The notes: generated from the letters alone by a model not told the origin. DNA of 64,000 nucleotides from Panax quinquefolius (GCA_020205615.1 CM035168.1:124878795-124942794), one strand, 5' to 3'; positions 36,364-50,600 are shown, counted from the stretch's first letter. Numbers and translations are program-made.

Positions 36364-38661
36364 TGTAAGACCCCAACTTATTATTAATGAAATTTAATTT
36401 TTCTATTTATTATTTTGAAATAGTAAGGGTTGATTTGATTAATGTGGATAGTTAGGGGTTAAATCATGAAATATTTCAAAATAAGCAAGTGGTTATAAAA
36501 TATTCATTGTTGTGGGGAATATTCGTTTGGTCGTGGAATATTAAATCTTTGTCGGGGAATATTAAATGCTGACCAGTAGCGACCGTAATATGGGCCCATA
36601 ATGAAAGCGATTGGATGAAGAAAGCGATAAATATAAGTTGGTTAAAAATACGGCGTAGTTATTCAGATTAAGGCTGTTGGAATACCCAAATTGGTTAAAA
36701 TCTGATGTCTGGCGTTAGCATGCGATAGACGCGGTATTGCTGATGATTATTGAATTATTGATTCTTACGTGAAAGGCCTTTACTCGATAATTATTACGAT
36801 AATTCTTATTCGATTATTTTATTTTATTGATTCGATAATTCTTTGCGTTGGTATTTTATATTATTCTTTATTTGATAATTGCCCTTGCATGGTATTTCCC
36901 ATTATCGGATCGATAATTCATATTATTTGAATAATATTATTAGATAACATTATTAGCGATGTCTAGAAAGTTACATCAAGGAGAGGTTTGGTCACTAATT
37001 GCTTGATGAGGAGAGATCCTTATTGGAAAGCCCCTAACTCTCTGGGAGCTGACTGGTTGTCATAAATGTGATTACGTAATATTATTTGTGAATAATTAAT
37101 TATTGATTCATATGATAAGGAAATATTTATTTTATATGAATATAAATGATGGATTTATTTATGTGGTTATTAATGAAGGAATTAATCTTTGAGATGTTTT
37201 GTTTGTATTTTGTCGGATTGGAGGTATTAAAAGATCGAATCGATTGTTATTACTGACTTCATTGTGTGAGTTATAATATTTAATCAAGTAGTTGGATCGT
37301 TGTAATTTTTGGATATGTTATACATATATAAGTTGAGTATATGTCCACAAATTTTGAGCCGTTAAAGATGAGTACAAGTTTCATTCAAAGATCACTTAGA
37401 TCTTTCCTTCCGAAATCTTGATTCTTTGAGGTAAGGGATGTTATTTTCTTCTCAAATGATATTATTTCTTCAATATCATTATGCGGAAATATTGGATGGA
37501 ACTTTTTATCAAATTTGGAACTTTTTCATGTAAAGGGTTCTTATTCATGAGTTCTTATTCATGAGTTCTTATTCACGAGATACTATTATTTAAAGTCTTT
37601 ATAAATGAAGCGTGAAGATGTTTTTTGTGGAATTTCTATCTTTTGGTGTCAGATTCTTATTCACGATATCGGACTATTTACATATATCTAAGACTATTCA
37701 TAGAAAAATAAAATTTTTTTCTTTTCGTCTAAAATATCTATTACGGATACTAGCTTTGATTGTATCCATGTTTTGATCATTCTTGAATTTTACACCACTT
37801 ATGATTATTTTTGAGGTATTTTTGGGCGTGGATAAAACCAAGTACAAATCCTTAATCCTTGTCATTTTGTTTCTTTGGATTCGTTTCTTTAAAAATATTT
37901 TTCATCATCCTCGGTCTTAAATGATGATATTATTGAATATCTTTGGCTGTAGTCTGCAAGATGAATAATTCTGAAGAATATCTTTGGCTTTGTAGTGCAA
38001 AGATGAGCAGTGTTTAAATGAACATGGACCGATTGATGAGTATCTTTGGCCTTTAGTGCAAAGATGAGCAGTGTTGAGATGAACATGACCGATTGATGAA
38101 TATCTTTGGCTGTAGTACAAAGATGAATATTTGATTTGAGATGAATATTGATTGATGTTACTGAGGATAAAATATTGATGATGGTATTAAATTCATAGAT
38201 TATAGTAGATTTCATTCTCTACGTAACTTTCTTACATGAATTATTATTTCAGCTGCGAATATTGATCTAAAACTTGTTGTCTATTGTATTCTATCGATTT
38301 TTCTCTGTTGAAGACTAACGATAATTTGTTATATTATCTTAGTCATAACATTCTTCTTTGGGCTAGTTGAGCTCACCTTTTCCTTTTTGTTCCATTTTTC
38401 TCGGGAGGCGAGAATATAGCGATCACAGTCGAGGTATGGAATGAAGGTTTTAGAAAGGATTGTTTAGTAGTAGTCCTCACCATTTTTTATGTATCGATAA
38501 ATGTGATGAGGATTTATTTGAGTATAGATATTGTCAGAAGATAATATTTGTATTCAAACTCACGCTTTTCTTGTTGTAATAATAAAGTTGTAGTTGTTTA
38601 CGTACCGTGTATTGTAACTCGGAATGGGTGATGTATACCTACCTATTTTGGGGGGGCGTCA
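36364..38661 (+). mobile_element. Diverged related LTR (LTR B) nested in LTR A
   Basis: Starts TGTAAGACCCCAACTT and ends ATTTTGGGGGGGCGTCA, so it shares both LTR termini and several blocks (AAGCAAGTGGTTATAAAATA, GGGGAATATT, GCTCACCTTTTCC) with the family, but most of the body differs. It includes a short tandem repeat at 37917-38125 (GAATATCTTTGGCTGTAGT.. AAGATGA units). Flanks CTGGT and CTTTT match at only three of five bases, so the target duplication is weak. It is probably a solo LTR of a sister subfamily. Confidence 0.7.
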
Positions 38662-38861
38662 CTTTTAGTAGTCTTGAGGAATAATTGTGGTCGTGATACT
38701 AAAGAATATCCTTGGTAGTAGTGCGGGGTGATTCGATGATGTGGATTATTTATAAAAGTGAGTCTCAAATTTATATATGATGATGAAAAACCTTTTAAAT
38801 CATAAAAGATAGTAGATTTTATTTTCTACTTGACTCTTTTAATGGATTGCTTGTTCATTTG

Positions 38862-41282
38862 TGTGAGCGCCCCCAAAATTAGGTATCGTCACCCATCTTG
38901 GGTCGCCACTTACATGGTACATAAATTCAAATACAACTTCTTAATATAAGCGCCGTATGCAATACGACGTAAGCGTGAGTTTGAATACAAATATTGTCTA
39001 CTAGATATTATACAAACTCAAAAGGAGTCCTCATTACAACTATTATCACACTATTTCACGAGAATAGTGAGGACTACTAATGCTATCCTCTCGGACCATT
39101 ACTTCGTTCCCAGGCTTCGTCCCAACTATGTTCTCATTTCACGAAGAAAACGATGAAAGAAAGGGTGAGCTCAACTAGCCCGAAGAAGAAATATTATGAC
39201 TAAGATAATGCAAAATAAATTATCATTAGCCTTCACGAGTGTTAAACCGATAAAATACGATAGACGACCGGTTTACTGCGCAATGGAATAAGCAATCCAT
39301 TAAAAGAGTCAGTAGAGAATAAAGTCTACTATCTTTTAGGTTTTAAAAGGTTTTCATTAATTTTTTATCATTTGAGACTCAAACTTAATAATAAACCACC
39401 ACATCTAATCATCCATGTACCACGGTCGAGGATTTTCATCAAATTATCAATGGTCAACTATCTATACCGAATCACCCCTGGTCATAATCATACCAAAACT
39501 ATCCATCACTCCATTCTACAGCCTTTGAGGACTTTTGTCACATCATTTATATCAAGTCGTGATTATCTTAGAATGATCCACGGTCATAATCATACTAAGT
39601 TCATCTATGCACGTAAGCAAAAGATAACATAATATAACATGAGGATGATGACAATGACATAATAATTCAATAAAACAAGTTCAAGAATTATTTAATCCAT
39701 GAATTATTAACGTCAAATTGTCAACATGATCTTTGTTTTTGTAGAGTAAAATTCAAGAATGATCGGAAGAATATTTCCATGAAAGATCTTTGGATGAAAC
39801 ATGAATATCGAGGATATTCTACTAATTTCATGGAGTATAGAAGTCAAAGTTTTAACTTATTTGGGTATAATAAAGAATGGAATAACAAAAGAAATCACCG
39901 TGCATGCGGTGCTTGCGACAGAGCAGAGTTATTCCAATGAGAATAATAATAACGGAACCGGTCGGTGAAATTCACGCAAGCGGGATGTTCAACGAGAATA
40001 ATAAAGATGGAACCGGATCCGGTGTAAAACACACGAGATAGGATATTCAAGCAAGAATGATAAAAGCGGAACGGTAGAGGTGTAAAACACTGCATGAGCG
40101 AGGATGTTCCAACAGAATAATAAAAAGCGGAACCAGTCCGGTGTAAAACACATGACAGGATGTTCCAATGAGAATAATAGAAGAATGTCACAAGTAAGTA
40201 TAGGTAAAGCGGCATTATCAAAGTTATTCAGCGAGAATAATAAGCAATGGAATAACATAAGGATTTCACCAAGTATAGGGTATCTGGCGTATCGAGGTTA
40301 TGTATATAGGGTATGCCACTTTTACGGAGTTATTCAGCAGAATAATAATGAATGGAATAATGAGAAGTTCTCTTCAAGAAGAAAGAATAACACCACTACT
40401 AGTAAAAGAAGCTGAATATAGAAGTAGTGAAGTAGCGAGAATACTCTTCTTCTTTCTACATAATTTTCTCTCTATAAACCTCTCTCTATAATTTCTCTCT
40501 AGAGTTTCAATGAATTAAGTAAGAAAATAATGAAGGAATGAGCTTTTATTTATAGGAAAATGGAATGCATAAGTAAGCTAATCCATGAGCGGTCAGATTG
40601 ATTTACTTTAATCGACGGTCCATATTTAAAGAAAAATCTTTTAAATAAAATATAATATATTCTATTTATATAAAAACATTTTACTATCTGAATATTATGC
40701 TCTGCAATACTATGCAAAACATTATATCAACACTATCATAATAAAATATAATATATTCTATTTATAGAATAACTTTAATAAAGTATTCTATTTTATATAA
40801 AAAAGATGTTTTGTTTTATTACGTTAATAATACGAATAAAACAAAACGTCATTATCATTATAATAATTCATATTATTAATCGTGATAATGGAATCAAACC
40901 GAGTGACTTTCACATAAGCATCGATAATCAATCGTAGTGTCTTCTTATGCAACCACACGTGACATCGCATTTTACTACCTGGAGTAGTTCAACAAGTAAC
41001 TACCAGTAAAACTTCCGTAGTTATTTCAATAAAATATTTTTGTCGTTTTCTCAATCCGACAATAATTACATTATGGGGTCCACCAATGATTGAGTAGTTA
41101 TACGAATATTCCTGTTAAACCGAATATTCCCCGACCAATCGAATATAATATAACCACTTGCATACTTTGCAAAATTTATAAATATTACCCACAACTATAA
41201 TATTATCTCAAATTCACACCATAATATTAAAAAATTATTTTGACAAAATTTAAATCTTTATTGATAAAATATGGGTCTCACA
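38862..41282 (-). repeat. LTR 1 (3' LTR of the downstream unit)
   Basis: Plus-strand start TGTGAGCGCCCCCAAAATTA, end TGGGTCTCACA. It carries a minus-strand TATA box (TATAAATA, plus 40547-40554) and a roughly 60-bp internal repeat at about 39945-40170. Confidence 0.85.
40547..40554 (-). promoter_or_regulatory. LTR 1 TATA box
   Basis: CCTATAAATA on the minus strand, at the same LTR position in all three array LTRs. The probable transcript start (U3/R border) lies about 30 bp downstream on the minus strand, near 40515. Confidence 0.55.
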
Positions 41283-41439
41283 ATCTCCCTCTTTATGGAA
41301 TTTAGCCCTCGAAATTAGAGTACGTACGATATGATAAAGAGGTGAGGATACCTTGAATACCTTTATCGTTGAAAACATTAAATTCATTTTTGCAATCCTA
41401 CTAAAGATATTCATTAACAATTCATTTTTTTTCTACAAA

Positions 41440-42360
41440 TTAAAGATATACAATTGTAAAACTAATAATCTTTGAGACTTCGACAATAGTATTAATGCGA
41501 CCACGAATTATCCATGCATCTTCTTGGCTAAGGATATTTGTGTTTTCAATTACTAAGTTATGATTATACCGAACAATCCACGGTCATAATCATACCAAGT
41601 CCATCTATCACGCGTAAACGCGAGATGACTTTGAACGCATCCATGAATTAATATTTCATTCTTTGAGACTCATTTCGATAATTAATCCACATCATCGAAT
41701 CATCCCCGCACTACGGTGCCGAGCGATATTCATTAGTATCACGACCACAAATTATCCATGCACTACATGACCCAAAGATAATTGTGTTTTCAATTCTGAT
41801 TATGATTATACCAACAACAATTCGGTCATAATCATACCAAGTCCATCTATGCATCGTAGTTCACAGATGACTTTGAACGCATCCATGAATTAATATTTCA
41901 TTCTTTGAGACTCATTTCGATAATTAATCCACATCATCGAATCATCCCCGCACTACTGGGCCGAGGATATTCATTAGTATCGCGACCACAAATTATCCAT
42001 GCACTACGACCAAAGATAATTGTATTTTAATTACGGTTATGATTATCTTGAAACAATCCTCGTCATAATCATACCGAAGTCCATCTATGCACGTAAAGCC
42101 ATGATGACTTTGAACACATCCATGAATTAATATTTCATTCTTTGAGACTCATTTCGATAATTAATCCACATCATCGAATCATCCCCCGCACTACGTGCCG
42201 AGGATATTCATTAGTATCACGACCACAAATTATCCATGCACTACTACCAAAGATAATTGTGTATTCATTTACTGGTTATGATTATACTTAATAACCGTGG
42301 TCATAATCATACCAAGTCCATCTACGCACTACATGCCATAGATGACTTTCAAGCAATAAT
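41440..42360. repeat. About 240-bp tandem repeats in LARD internal region 1
   Basis: Four degenerate units, each with TTTGAGACTCATTTCGATAA, ATCATCCCCGCACTACG, ATTATCCATGCACTAC, CATAATCATACCAAGTCCAT and GATGACTTTGAACGCATCCA. Unit starts lie near 41660, 41909 and 42138, with a partial unit before. The same block is at about 47440-48335. Confidence 0.85.
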
Positions 42361-44820
42361 ATAAACATGAGGATAATGATATAAAGAATCAATCAAATGA
42401 GATAAAGGATAAATATTAAACATTTATAATATAATTTATCCAGAGTCAAGAATATCCCCATGTTATCAATCATTTAATAATCTCATAATCTAATAACATT
42501 AATATTATAACAATATTTTAATCACTTCTTAAATTTATAAATAATTTATCTTAATTGTTTACGCTTTACCATATAATGCATTTAATCATTCAAAATACCA
42601 TACTCATAAAATATCATCACCAATTATCAAATCCTCATCAAAAAATATGCATATACTCTATATAGGATTCTCTAGCCATAATATCCTATTTTCAACTTTT
42701 GTTACTTCACATAACATATTTAACTCATATGTTCAGTAACTAAAATATTTTCATGAAAAATACCAAATCAGTCCCAAAATATTTCTTTTCTGGGATTTAG
42801 CATAATATAGTCCCATAATGAAAATATATTTTTCTCTGAATTTTTAAAATTCATTTACTATTTTTAAAAAATCAATTTCTAATTAATTCCTTAAGAAATT
42901 AGCTACCTCAAGTTTAACTCCAAAAATTCCCAAATCTTGGCAGGACCTTACACATGTTAACGTGAGCTTCTAGTTTAAATTTCATAGTCATCTGAGTTAT
43001 AGAACTCCGGTTATTAGCGTTTTTTTCGTGGAAAAACCTAAATATTGAAATAGTCATAACTTGCTCATTTTAAGTCGAGAATGAGCTCATTTTTGGACAG
43101 GAGATACTTTATACCATATACCTTCATGTCCCAAAAGGCCAAAAATTTTTCTCATAATTTAAGTGGCCGAAACAGCCCCTTAATGTTTCTGGGCAGTAGC
43201 ATTTTTGAAATTTACAGCTTTGGCCTCCTTTTAAAAAAATCAGTCCACACAAAAATCTACAACACCTTTTCCAGTAATTCCACTTGGATTAGTTAGGTAA
43301 CTCATAGATCTAACTCTAGAACTTGACCATACTCAAAAATTCAAAATATAATAGGAGATATGGTCAATTGAATTTCATGTTACGTTTTTCACCAAAATCT
43401 GATTTTCAACTCTTTGTGATTATTTCTAAGAAACTTTCATGTTTTCACATACCAACCAACATAACTCATCATAAAACTTACTAATACTTCATATACCCAT
43501 GATTTTCATTATTCCAATGCTTTTATTATGACTTTCATCATAAACCACGTAAACCTGTTCATTTAGTTGAAGAAATATTTGAGGGTTTAAGAAATGGGTT
43601 TTTATCTTTGGGTCAATACAAAATTCGATTTCACGCTCTAGGGTAGGCTAGGAAATCTTCAAGAATACGTCAAGAAATTTATTAATGATAGAAATATCAT
43701 TCAAAATCATTACTCTCATCCAAGACTTGGATAAGACGTCACATTGATCTAATGTGACTTCTATCCTTAACCTAGATAAGACCTCACAATGATACCTATA
43801 AACTTGCCATCTTGGTCATGATCGCCGCCTGTAGAAAGTCCGGCGGTGCATTCCACACAAGGAAGTCAACAACGAAAGGTTCGGGGCTCTTTACTTATGG
43901 CTTGATATAACGATGATTAACTTTAGGGTTTGGTTACTTTGAATTCAGTATAACAGTTGGTTAGGAATATGAAAGCTAACAACCTTACAAAAAGAATAAT
44001 GAGTAGTTAATCAATCGTTTTCAAAATTACCTCAAAGGCAAGTATTTTCAAAGAGATAAGATCGACGAAGTAACGTGAAAGTGTTTATTTGAAACAACAA
44101 GATTAATAAATAGTGGAGGTAACGAAGGTTTCTCCCAACGAAGTTTCAATAGATAAATCAAAGTCTAATTTCTCCCGAGTCAAATTTAAGCGTTGAACGC
44201 AAAAGCAAGAGAGATAAAAGAATGGGTAGGCGGTGATCTAATAAGGTATAGACTTTGCGTAAGAATTTATAATTAACTAACCCGTACTAACTTCGTTCGG
44301 GTTACCCACTTTTGAGAAGTCACGAAAAACGCTCTTCCCGAAACCATCGATTTTGTTTTGTCCAGATCCGCCTTTGGTGCCACTATCCCAATTTGGACTT
44401 GACTTCACTATACGACAAAATCGAGCTAAATGACCTTCTTCTTGAAATTTCCACTTCTATTATCTTTGCCATGATTATTAATCGGAAGTGGTTACCATTC
44501 TTAGCATGATAATTTCCCCACGATGGTTATCATTGTTCGATAGCCGTTGCCACCATAGATGATTATTATCGTGTTGTTGGTCGTTACCTTTTGTTTGAAG
44601 CTGAATCAACACTCTCATGTGCTTCATTGCTTATCTCAAAGCATTTTCGGATGCCATTCTCAAACATTGTCACAAAACAAGGGTTAATTGACATTTAACA
44701 AATTATCCCTATATTCAACCGACCAATCAAATACCAAATAAACTTAGGTAGGTCATACTAGCGAAGGAATTCCGTCTCTCCCTCCTAGTTCTTATCTCGC
44801 ATCTTAGCCAGGATCATATC

Positions 44821-44837
44821 CTAAGCTCGATACCAAC
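44821..44837 (-). other. Primer-binding site, unit 1
   Basis: Minus strand GGTTGGTATCGAGCTTAG directly next to the LTR 2 end. It resembles the initiator-methionine tRNA complement TGGTATCAGAGC with two bases missing. Confidence 0.65.
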
Positions 44838-47250
44838 CATGACGCCCCAAAATTAGGTATACGTCACCCATCTTGGGTCGCCACTTACATGGTACATAAA
44901 TTCAAATACAACTTACTAATATAAGCGTAGGTATAATACGACATAAGCGTGAGTTTGAATACAAATATTGTCTATTAGATATTATACAAACTCAAAAGGA
45001 GTCCTCATTACAACTATTATCACACTATTTCACGAATAGTGAGGACTACTAATGCTATCCTTCGGACCATTACTTCGTTCCCCGGCTTCGTCTCGGCCTA
45101 TGTTCTCATTTTCAAAGAAACGGTGAAAGAAAAGGTGAGCTCAACTAGCCCAAAGAAGAAATATTATGACTAAGATAATGCAAAATAAATTATCATTAGC
45201 CTTCAACAAGTGTTAAACCGATAAAATACAATAGACAACGGTTTAACCGCATGATTGAATAAGCAATCCATTAAAAGAGTCAAGTAGAGAATAAAGTCTA
45301 CTATCTTTTAGGTTTTAAAAGGTTTTCATTAATTTTTATCACGAGACTCAAATTTTAATAATAAACCACCACATCTAATCATCCCCGTACCACGGCCAAG
45401 GATTTTCATCAAATTATCAATGGTCATGACTATAGAATCAATCACCCTCGTCATAATCATACCAAAAACTATCCATCACTCCATTACTGGTGCCACCGAG
45501 GACTTTTGTCACATCATTTATATCAAGTCATGATTATACCGAATGATCCTCGGTCATAATCATACTAAGTTCATCTATGCACGTAAGCCAAAGATAACAT
45601 AATATAACATGAGGATGATGACAATGACATAATAATTCAATAAAACAAGTTCAAGAATTATTTTATCCAGAATTATTAACGTCCAAATTGTCAACACGAT
45701 AATCTTGTTTTGTAGAGTAAAATTCAAGAATGATCGGAAGAATATTTCCATGAAAGATCTTTGGATGAAACGCAAATATCAAGGATATTCTACTAATTTC
45801 ATGGAGTATAGAAGTCAAAGTTTTAACCAATTTGGGTATAATAAAGAATGGAATAACAAAAGAAATCACTACGCATGCAGATTAAGACAGACAAAGTTAT
45901 TCCAGCGTAATAATAATAACGGAACCAAGTCGTGAAATTCACGCAAGCGAGGATGTTCCAAATGAGAATAATAAAGATGGAACCGGATCGGTGTAAAAAC
46001 ACACGAGATAGGATATTCCAACAGAATGATAAAGAGGCGGAACCCAGTCGGTGTAAAACACATGCACGTGATGTTCCAACATGTAATAAAAAAGCGGAAC
46101 TGTGTCCGGTGTAAAACACACTGCAGACGAGGATGTTCCAAATGTAATAATAGAAGAATGTCACCAAGTATAGGTAAATGGCAGATACAAAGTTATTCCA
46201 ATGAGAATAATAAGCAATGGAATAACATAAGGATTTCACCAAGTATAGGTATCTGGCATGATATACAAAAGTTATGTATAGGGTATTCCACTTTTACAAG
46301 GTTATTCCAATGTAATAATAATGAATGGAATAATGTAAGTTCTCTTCAAGAAAAGAATAACACACCTTACCGTAAAAGAACCCGAATATAGAAGTAGTGA
46401 AGTAGCGAGTAATACTCTTCTTCTTTCTATAATTTTCTCTATAGCTTTCTACATAATTTCTCTCTAGAGTTTCAATGAATTCGTAAGAAAATAATGAAGG
46501 AATGAGCTTCTATTTATAGGAAAATGGAATGCATAAGAATTAATCCATGAACGGTCAGATTGATTTACTTTAATCGACGGTCCATATTTAAAGAAAAATC
46601 TTTTAAATAAAATATAATATATTCTATTTATATAAAACATTTTTTACTCGCAAACACTACTTACTATGCAATACTATGCAAAAAACACTATGCAACACTA
46701 TGCATAATAAAATATAATATATTCTATTTATGTAATAACTTTAATAAAGTATTCTATTTTATATAAAAGATGTTTCGCTTTTATTACGTTAATAATCTGA
46801 ATAAAACAAAACGTCATTATCATTATAATAATTCATATTATTAATCGACAATAATGGAATCAATAGGTGAGTGACTTCTCACATAAGCATCAATAATAAT
46901 CAATACCGGTGTCTATTTACGCAACCACACACGACATCGCACTTTACTACTGAGTAGTTCAACAAGAACCACGGTAAAACTTCCGCCGTTATTTCAATAA
47001 AATATTTTTGTCGTTTTCTCAATCCGATAATTAATTTTAATAGGGTCCACCAATGATTGAGTAGTTATGCGAATATTCCTCGTTAAACCGAATATTCTCG
47101 ACCAATCGAATATAATATAACCACTTGCATACTTTTGCAAAATTTATAAATATTACCCACAACTATAATATTATCTCAAATTCACACCATAATATTAAAA
47201 ATTATTTTGACAAAATTTAAATCTTTATTGATAAAATATGGGGTCTCACA
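44838..47250 (-). repeat. LTR 2 (shared by both units)
   Basis: Plus-strand start CATGACGCCCCAAAATTAGG, end GGGGTCTCACA. It acts as 5' LTR of one unit and 3' LTR of the next. TATA box (CTATAAATAG) at plus 46510-46519; about 60-bp repeats at 45900-46150. Confidence 0.85.
46510..46519 (-). promoter_or_regulatory. LTR 2 TATA box
   Basis: CTATAAATAG on the minus strand, the best-formed of the three LTR TATA boxes, about 750 bp from the minus-strand LTR start. Confidence 0.6.
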
Positions 47251-50200
47251 ATCTCCCTCTTTATGGAATTTCGCCTCGAAATTAGAAGTACGATACTGAT
47301 ATGATAAAGAGGTGAGGATACCTTGAATACCTTTATCGTTGAAAACATTAAATTCATTTTTGCAATCCTACCAAAGATATTCATTAACAATTCATCTTCG
47401 CTTCTCTGTGCTAAAGATATACAATCAGTAAAACTAATAATCTTGAAACTCAAATTTTAATAGTAGTATCACGACCACTTAATTATCTATGCATCATCTT
47501 GGCTAAGGATATTTGTGTTTTTAATTACAGTTATGATTATATAGAAACAATCCCGTGTCATAATCATATACCAAGTCCATCTATGCACGTAAGCCATTGA
47601 TGACTTTGAACGCATCCATGAATTAATATTTCATTCACGAGACTCATTTCAATAATTAATCCACATCATCGAATCATCCCCGCACTACGTGCCGAGGATA
47701 TTCATTAGTATCACGACCACAAATTATCCATACACTACTACGCCCAAAGATAATTGTGTTTTCAATTACTGATTATGATTATACCGAACAATCCTCGGTC
47801 ATAATCATACCAAGTCCATCTATGCACGTAAGCCACAGATGACTTTTGAACGCATCCATGAATTAATATTTCATCTTTGAGACTCATTTCAATAATTAAT
47901 CCACATCATCGAATCATCCCCGCACTACGTGCCAAGGATATTCATTAAGATCACGACCACAAATTATCCATGCACTACGACCAAAGATAATTGTATTTTT
48001 CAATTACGGTTATGATTATCTTAGAAACAATCCTCGTCATAATCATACCAAGTCCATCTATGCACGTAAAGCCACGGATGACTTTGAACACATCCATGAA
48101 TTAATATTTCATTCTTTGAGACTCATTTCAATAATTAATCCACATCATCGAATCATCCCCCGCACTATGTGCCAAGGATATTCATTAGTATCACGACCAC
48201 AAATTATCCATGCACTACTACCAAAGATAATTGTGTATTCATTTACTAAGTTATGATTATACCGAATAATCCGTGGTCATAATCATACCAAGTCCATCTA
48301 TGCACTACAGCCACGGATGACTTTCAACATAATATAAATAATGAGGATAATGATATAAAGAATCAATCAAATGAGATAAAGGATAAATATTAAACATTTA
48401 TAATATAATTTATCCAGATTCAAGAATATCCCCATGTTATCAATCATTTAATAATCTCATAATCTAATAACATTAATATTATAACAATATTTTAATCACT
48501 TCTTAAATTTATAAACAATTTATCTTAATTGTTTACGCTTTACTATATAATGCATTTAATCATTCAAAATACCATACTCATAAAATATCATCACCAATTA
48601 TCAAATCCTCATCAAAAAATATGCATATACTCTATATAGGATTCTCTAGCCATAATATCCTATTTTCAACTTTTTATTTCACATAACATATTTAACTCAT
48701 ATGTTCAGAATTAAAATATTTTCATGAAAATACCAAATCAGTCCCAAAAATATTTCTTTTTCTGGGATTTAGCATAATATAGTCCCATAATGAAAATATA
48801 TTTTTTCTAAATTTTAAAATTCATTTACTATTTTTCAAAAATCAATTTCTAATTAATTCCTTAAGAAATTAGCTACCTCAAGTTTAACTCCAAAATTCCC
48901 AAATCTTGGCAGGACCTTACACATGTTAACGTGAGCTTCTAGTTTAAATTTCATGGTCATCGGAGTTATAGAACTCCGGTTATAATTTTTCATCGGAAAA
49001 ACCTAAATATTGAAATAGTCATAACTTGCTCATTTTAAGTCGTAATGAGCTCATTTTTGGACAGGAGATACTTTATACCATATACCTTCATTTCCCAAAA
49101 GGCCAGAATTTTTCTCATAATTTAAGTGGCCGAAACAGCCCCTTAAAGTTTCTGGGCAGTAGCATTTTCGAAATTTACAGCTTTGGCCTCCTTTGCTAAA
49201 ATCAGTCCACACAAAAATCTACAACACCTTTTCCAGTAATTCCACTTGGATTAGTTAGGTAACTCATAGATCTAACTCTAGAACTTGACCATACTCAAAA
49301 ATTCAAAATATAATAGGAGATATGGTCAATTGAATTTCATGTTACGTTTTTCACCAAAATCTGATTTTCAACTCTTTGTGATTATTTCTAAGAAACTTTC
49401 ATGTTTTCACATACCAACCAACATAACTCATCATAAAACTTACTAATACTTCATATACCCATGATTTTCATTATTCCAATGCTTTTATTATGACTTTCAT
49501 CATAAACCACGTAAACTGCATTCATTTAGTTGAAGAAATATTTGAGGGTTTAAGAAATGGGTTTTTCAGATTGGGTCAATACAAAATTCGATTTCACGCT
49601 CTAGGGTAGGCTAGGAAATCTTCAAGAATACGTCAAGAAATTTATTAATGATAGAAATATCATTCAAAATCATTACTCTCATCCAAGACTTGGATAGACG
49701 TCACATTGATACTAACTCGTGATTTCTATCCCTTAACCTAGATAAGACCTCACAATGATACCTATAAACTTTGCCATCTTGGTCATGACGTCGCTTATGT
49801 AAAGTCCGGCTTCGGTGCATTCCACACAAGGAAGTCAACAACGAAAGGTTCGGGGCTCTTTACTTATGGCTTGATATAACAAATGATTAACTTTAGGGTT
49901 TGGTTACTTTGAATTCAGATAATAAAGTTGGTTAGAATATGAAAGCTAACAACCTTACAAAAAGAATAATGAGTAGTTAATCAATCGCTTTCAAAAATTA
50001 CCTCAAAGGCAAGTATTTTCAAAGAGATAAGATCGACAGTAACGTGAAAGTGTTTATTTGAAACAACAAGATTAATAAGCGTTGGAGGTAACGAAGGTTT
50101 CTCCCAACGAAGTTTGATAGATAAATCAAAGTCTAATTTCTCCGAGTCAAATTTAAGCGTTGAGCGCAAGTAAAGAGAGATAAAAGAATGGGTAGAACCG

Positions 50201-50289
50201 GTGATCTAATAAGGTATAGACTTCGCAAGAATTTATAATTAACTAACCCGTGCTAACTTCGTTCGGGTTACCCACTTTTGAGAAGTCAC

Positions 50290-50600
50290 GAAAAAACGCT
50301 CTTCCCGAAACCACCATCGATTTTGTTTTGTCCGTATCCGCCTTTGGTGCCACTATCCCAATTTGGACTTGACTTCACTATACGACAAAATCGAGCTAAA
50401 TGACCTCTCTTCTTGAAATTTCCACTTCTATTATCTTTGCCATGATTAATAACAAAGTGGTTACCATTCTTAGCATGATAATTTCCCCACGATGGTTATC
50501 ATTGTTTCGATAGCCGTTGCCACCAAAGATGATTATTATCGTGTTGTTGGTCGTTACCTTTTGTTTGAACCGAATCAACACTCTCATGTGCTTCATTGCT
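50290..50600 (-). pseudogene. Possible gag zinc-knuckle relic in LARD unit 2
   Basis: A minus-strand frame next to the PBS side reads NYHAKNGNHFVINHGKDNRS then FKKRGHLARFCR. This resembles the tail of a CCHC knuckle (C-x2-C-x4-H-x4-C), but the first two cysteines are missing and stops occur. The same stretch exists in unit 1 with other indels. It suggests descent from a gag-bearing element, but the evidence is a short motif only. Confidence 0.35.

Larger units (their letters stand above)
41283..44837 (-). other. LARD internal region, unit 1
   Basis: Protein-poor. It holds the polypurine tract (minus strand AAAGAGGGAGAT at 41283-41294), a block of about 240-bp tandem repeats (41440-42360), and a single-copy stretch 42360-43700 with no domain I recognise. 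A possible gag zinc-knuckle relic lies at about 44310-44600, and the PBS at 44821-44837. It is nearly identical to 47251-50810. Confidence 0.75.

Noticed and set aside
39895..40491. Several overlapping 60-130 codon frames in the LTRs (also 45823-46391, 51812-52256, 35542-35828)
   Set aside because: They are the six-frame readings of the 60-bp LTR repeats, differ among copies by frameshifts, and have no domain.
41440..42360. CRISPR-like spaced repeats
   Set aside because: Units are long (about 240 bp), degenerate and without unique spacers; this is an interspersed plant tandem repeat in a retroelement.
43081..43296. Open frame in the LARD internal region as a retroviral-type protein
   Set aside because: No motif, and the near-identical unit 2 does not keep the frame.
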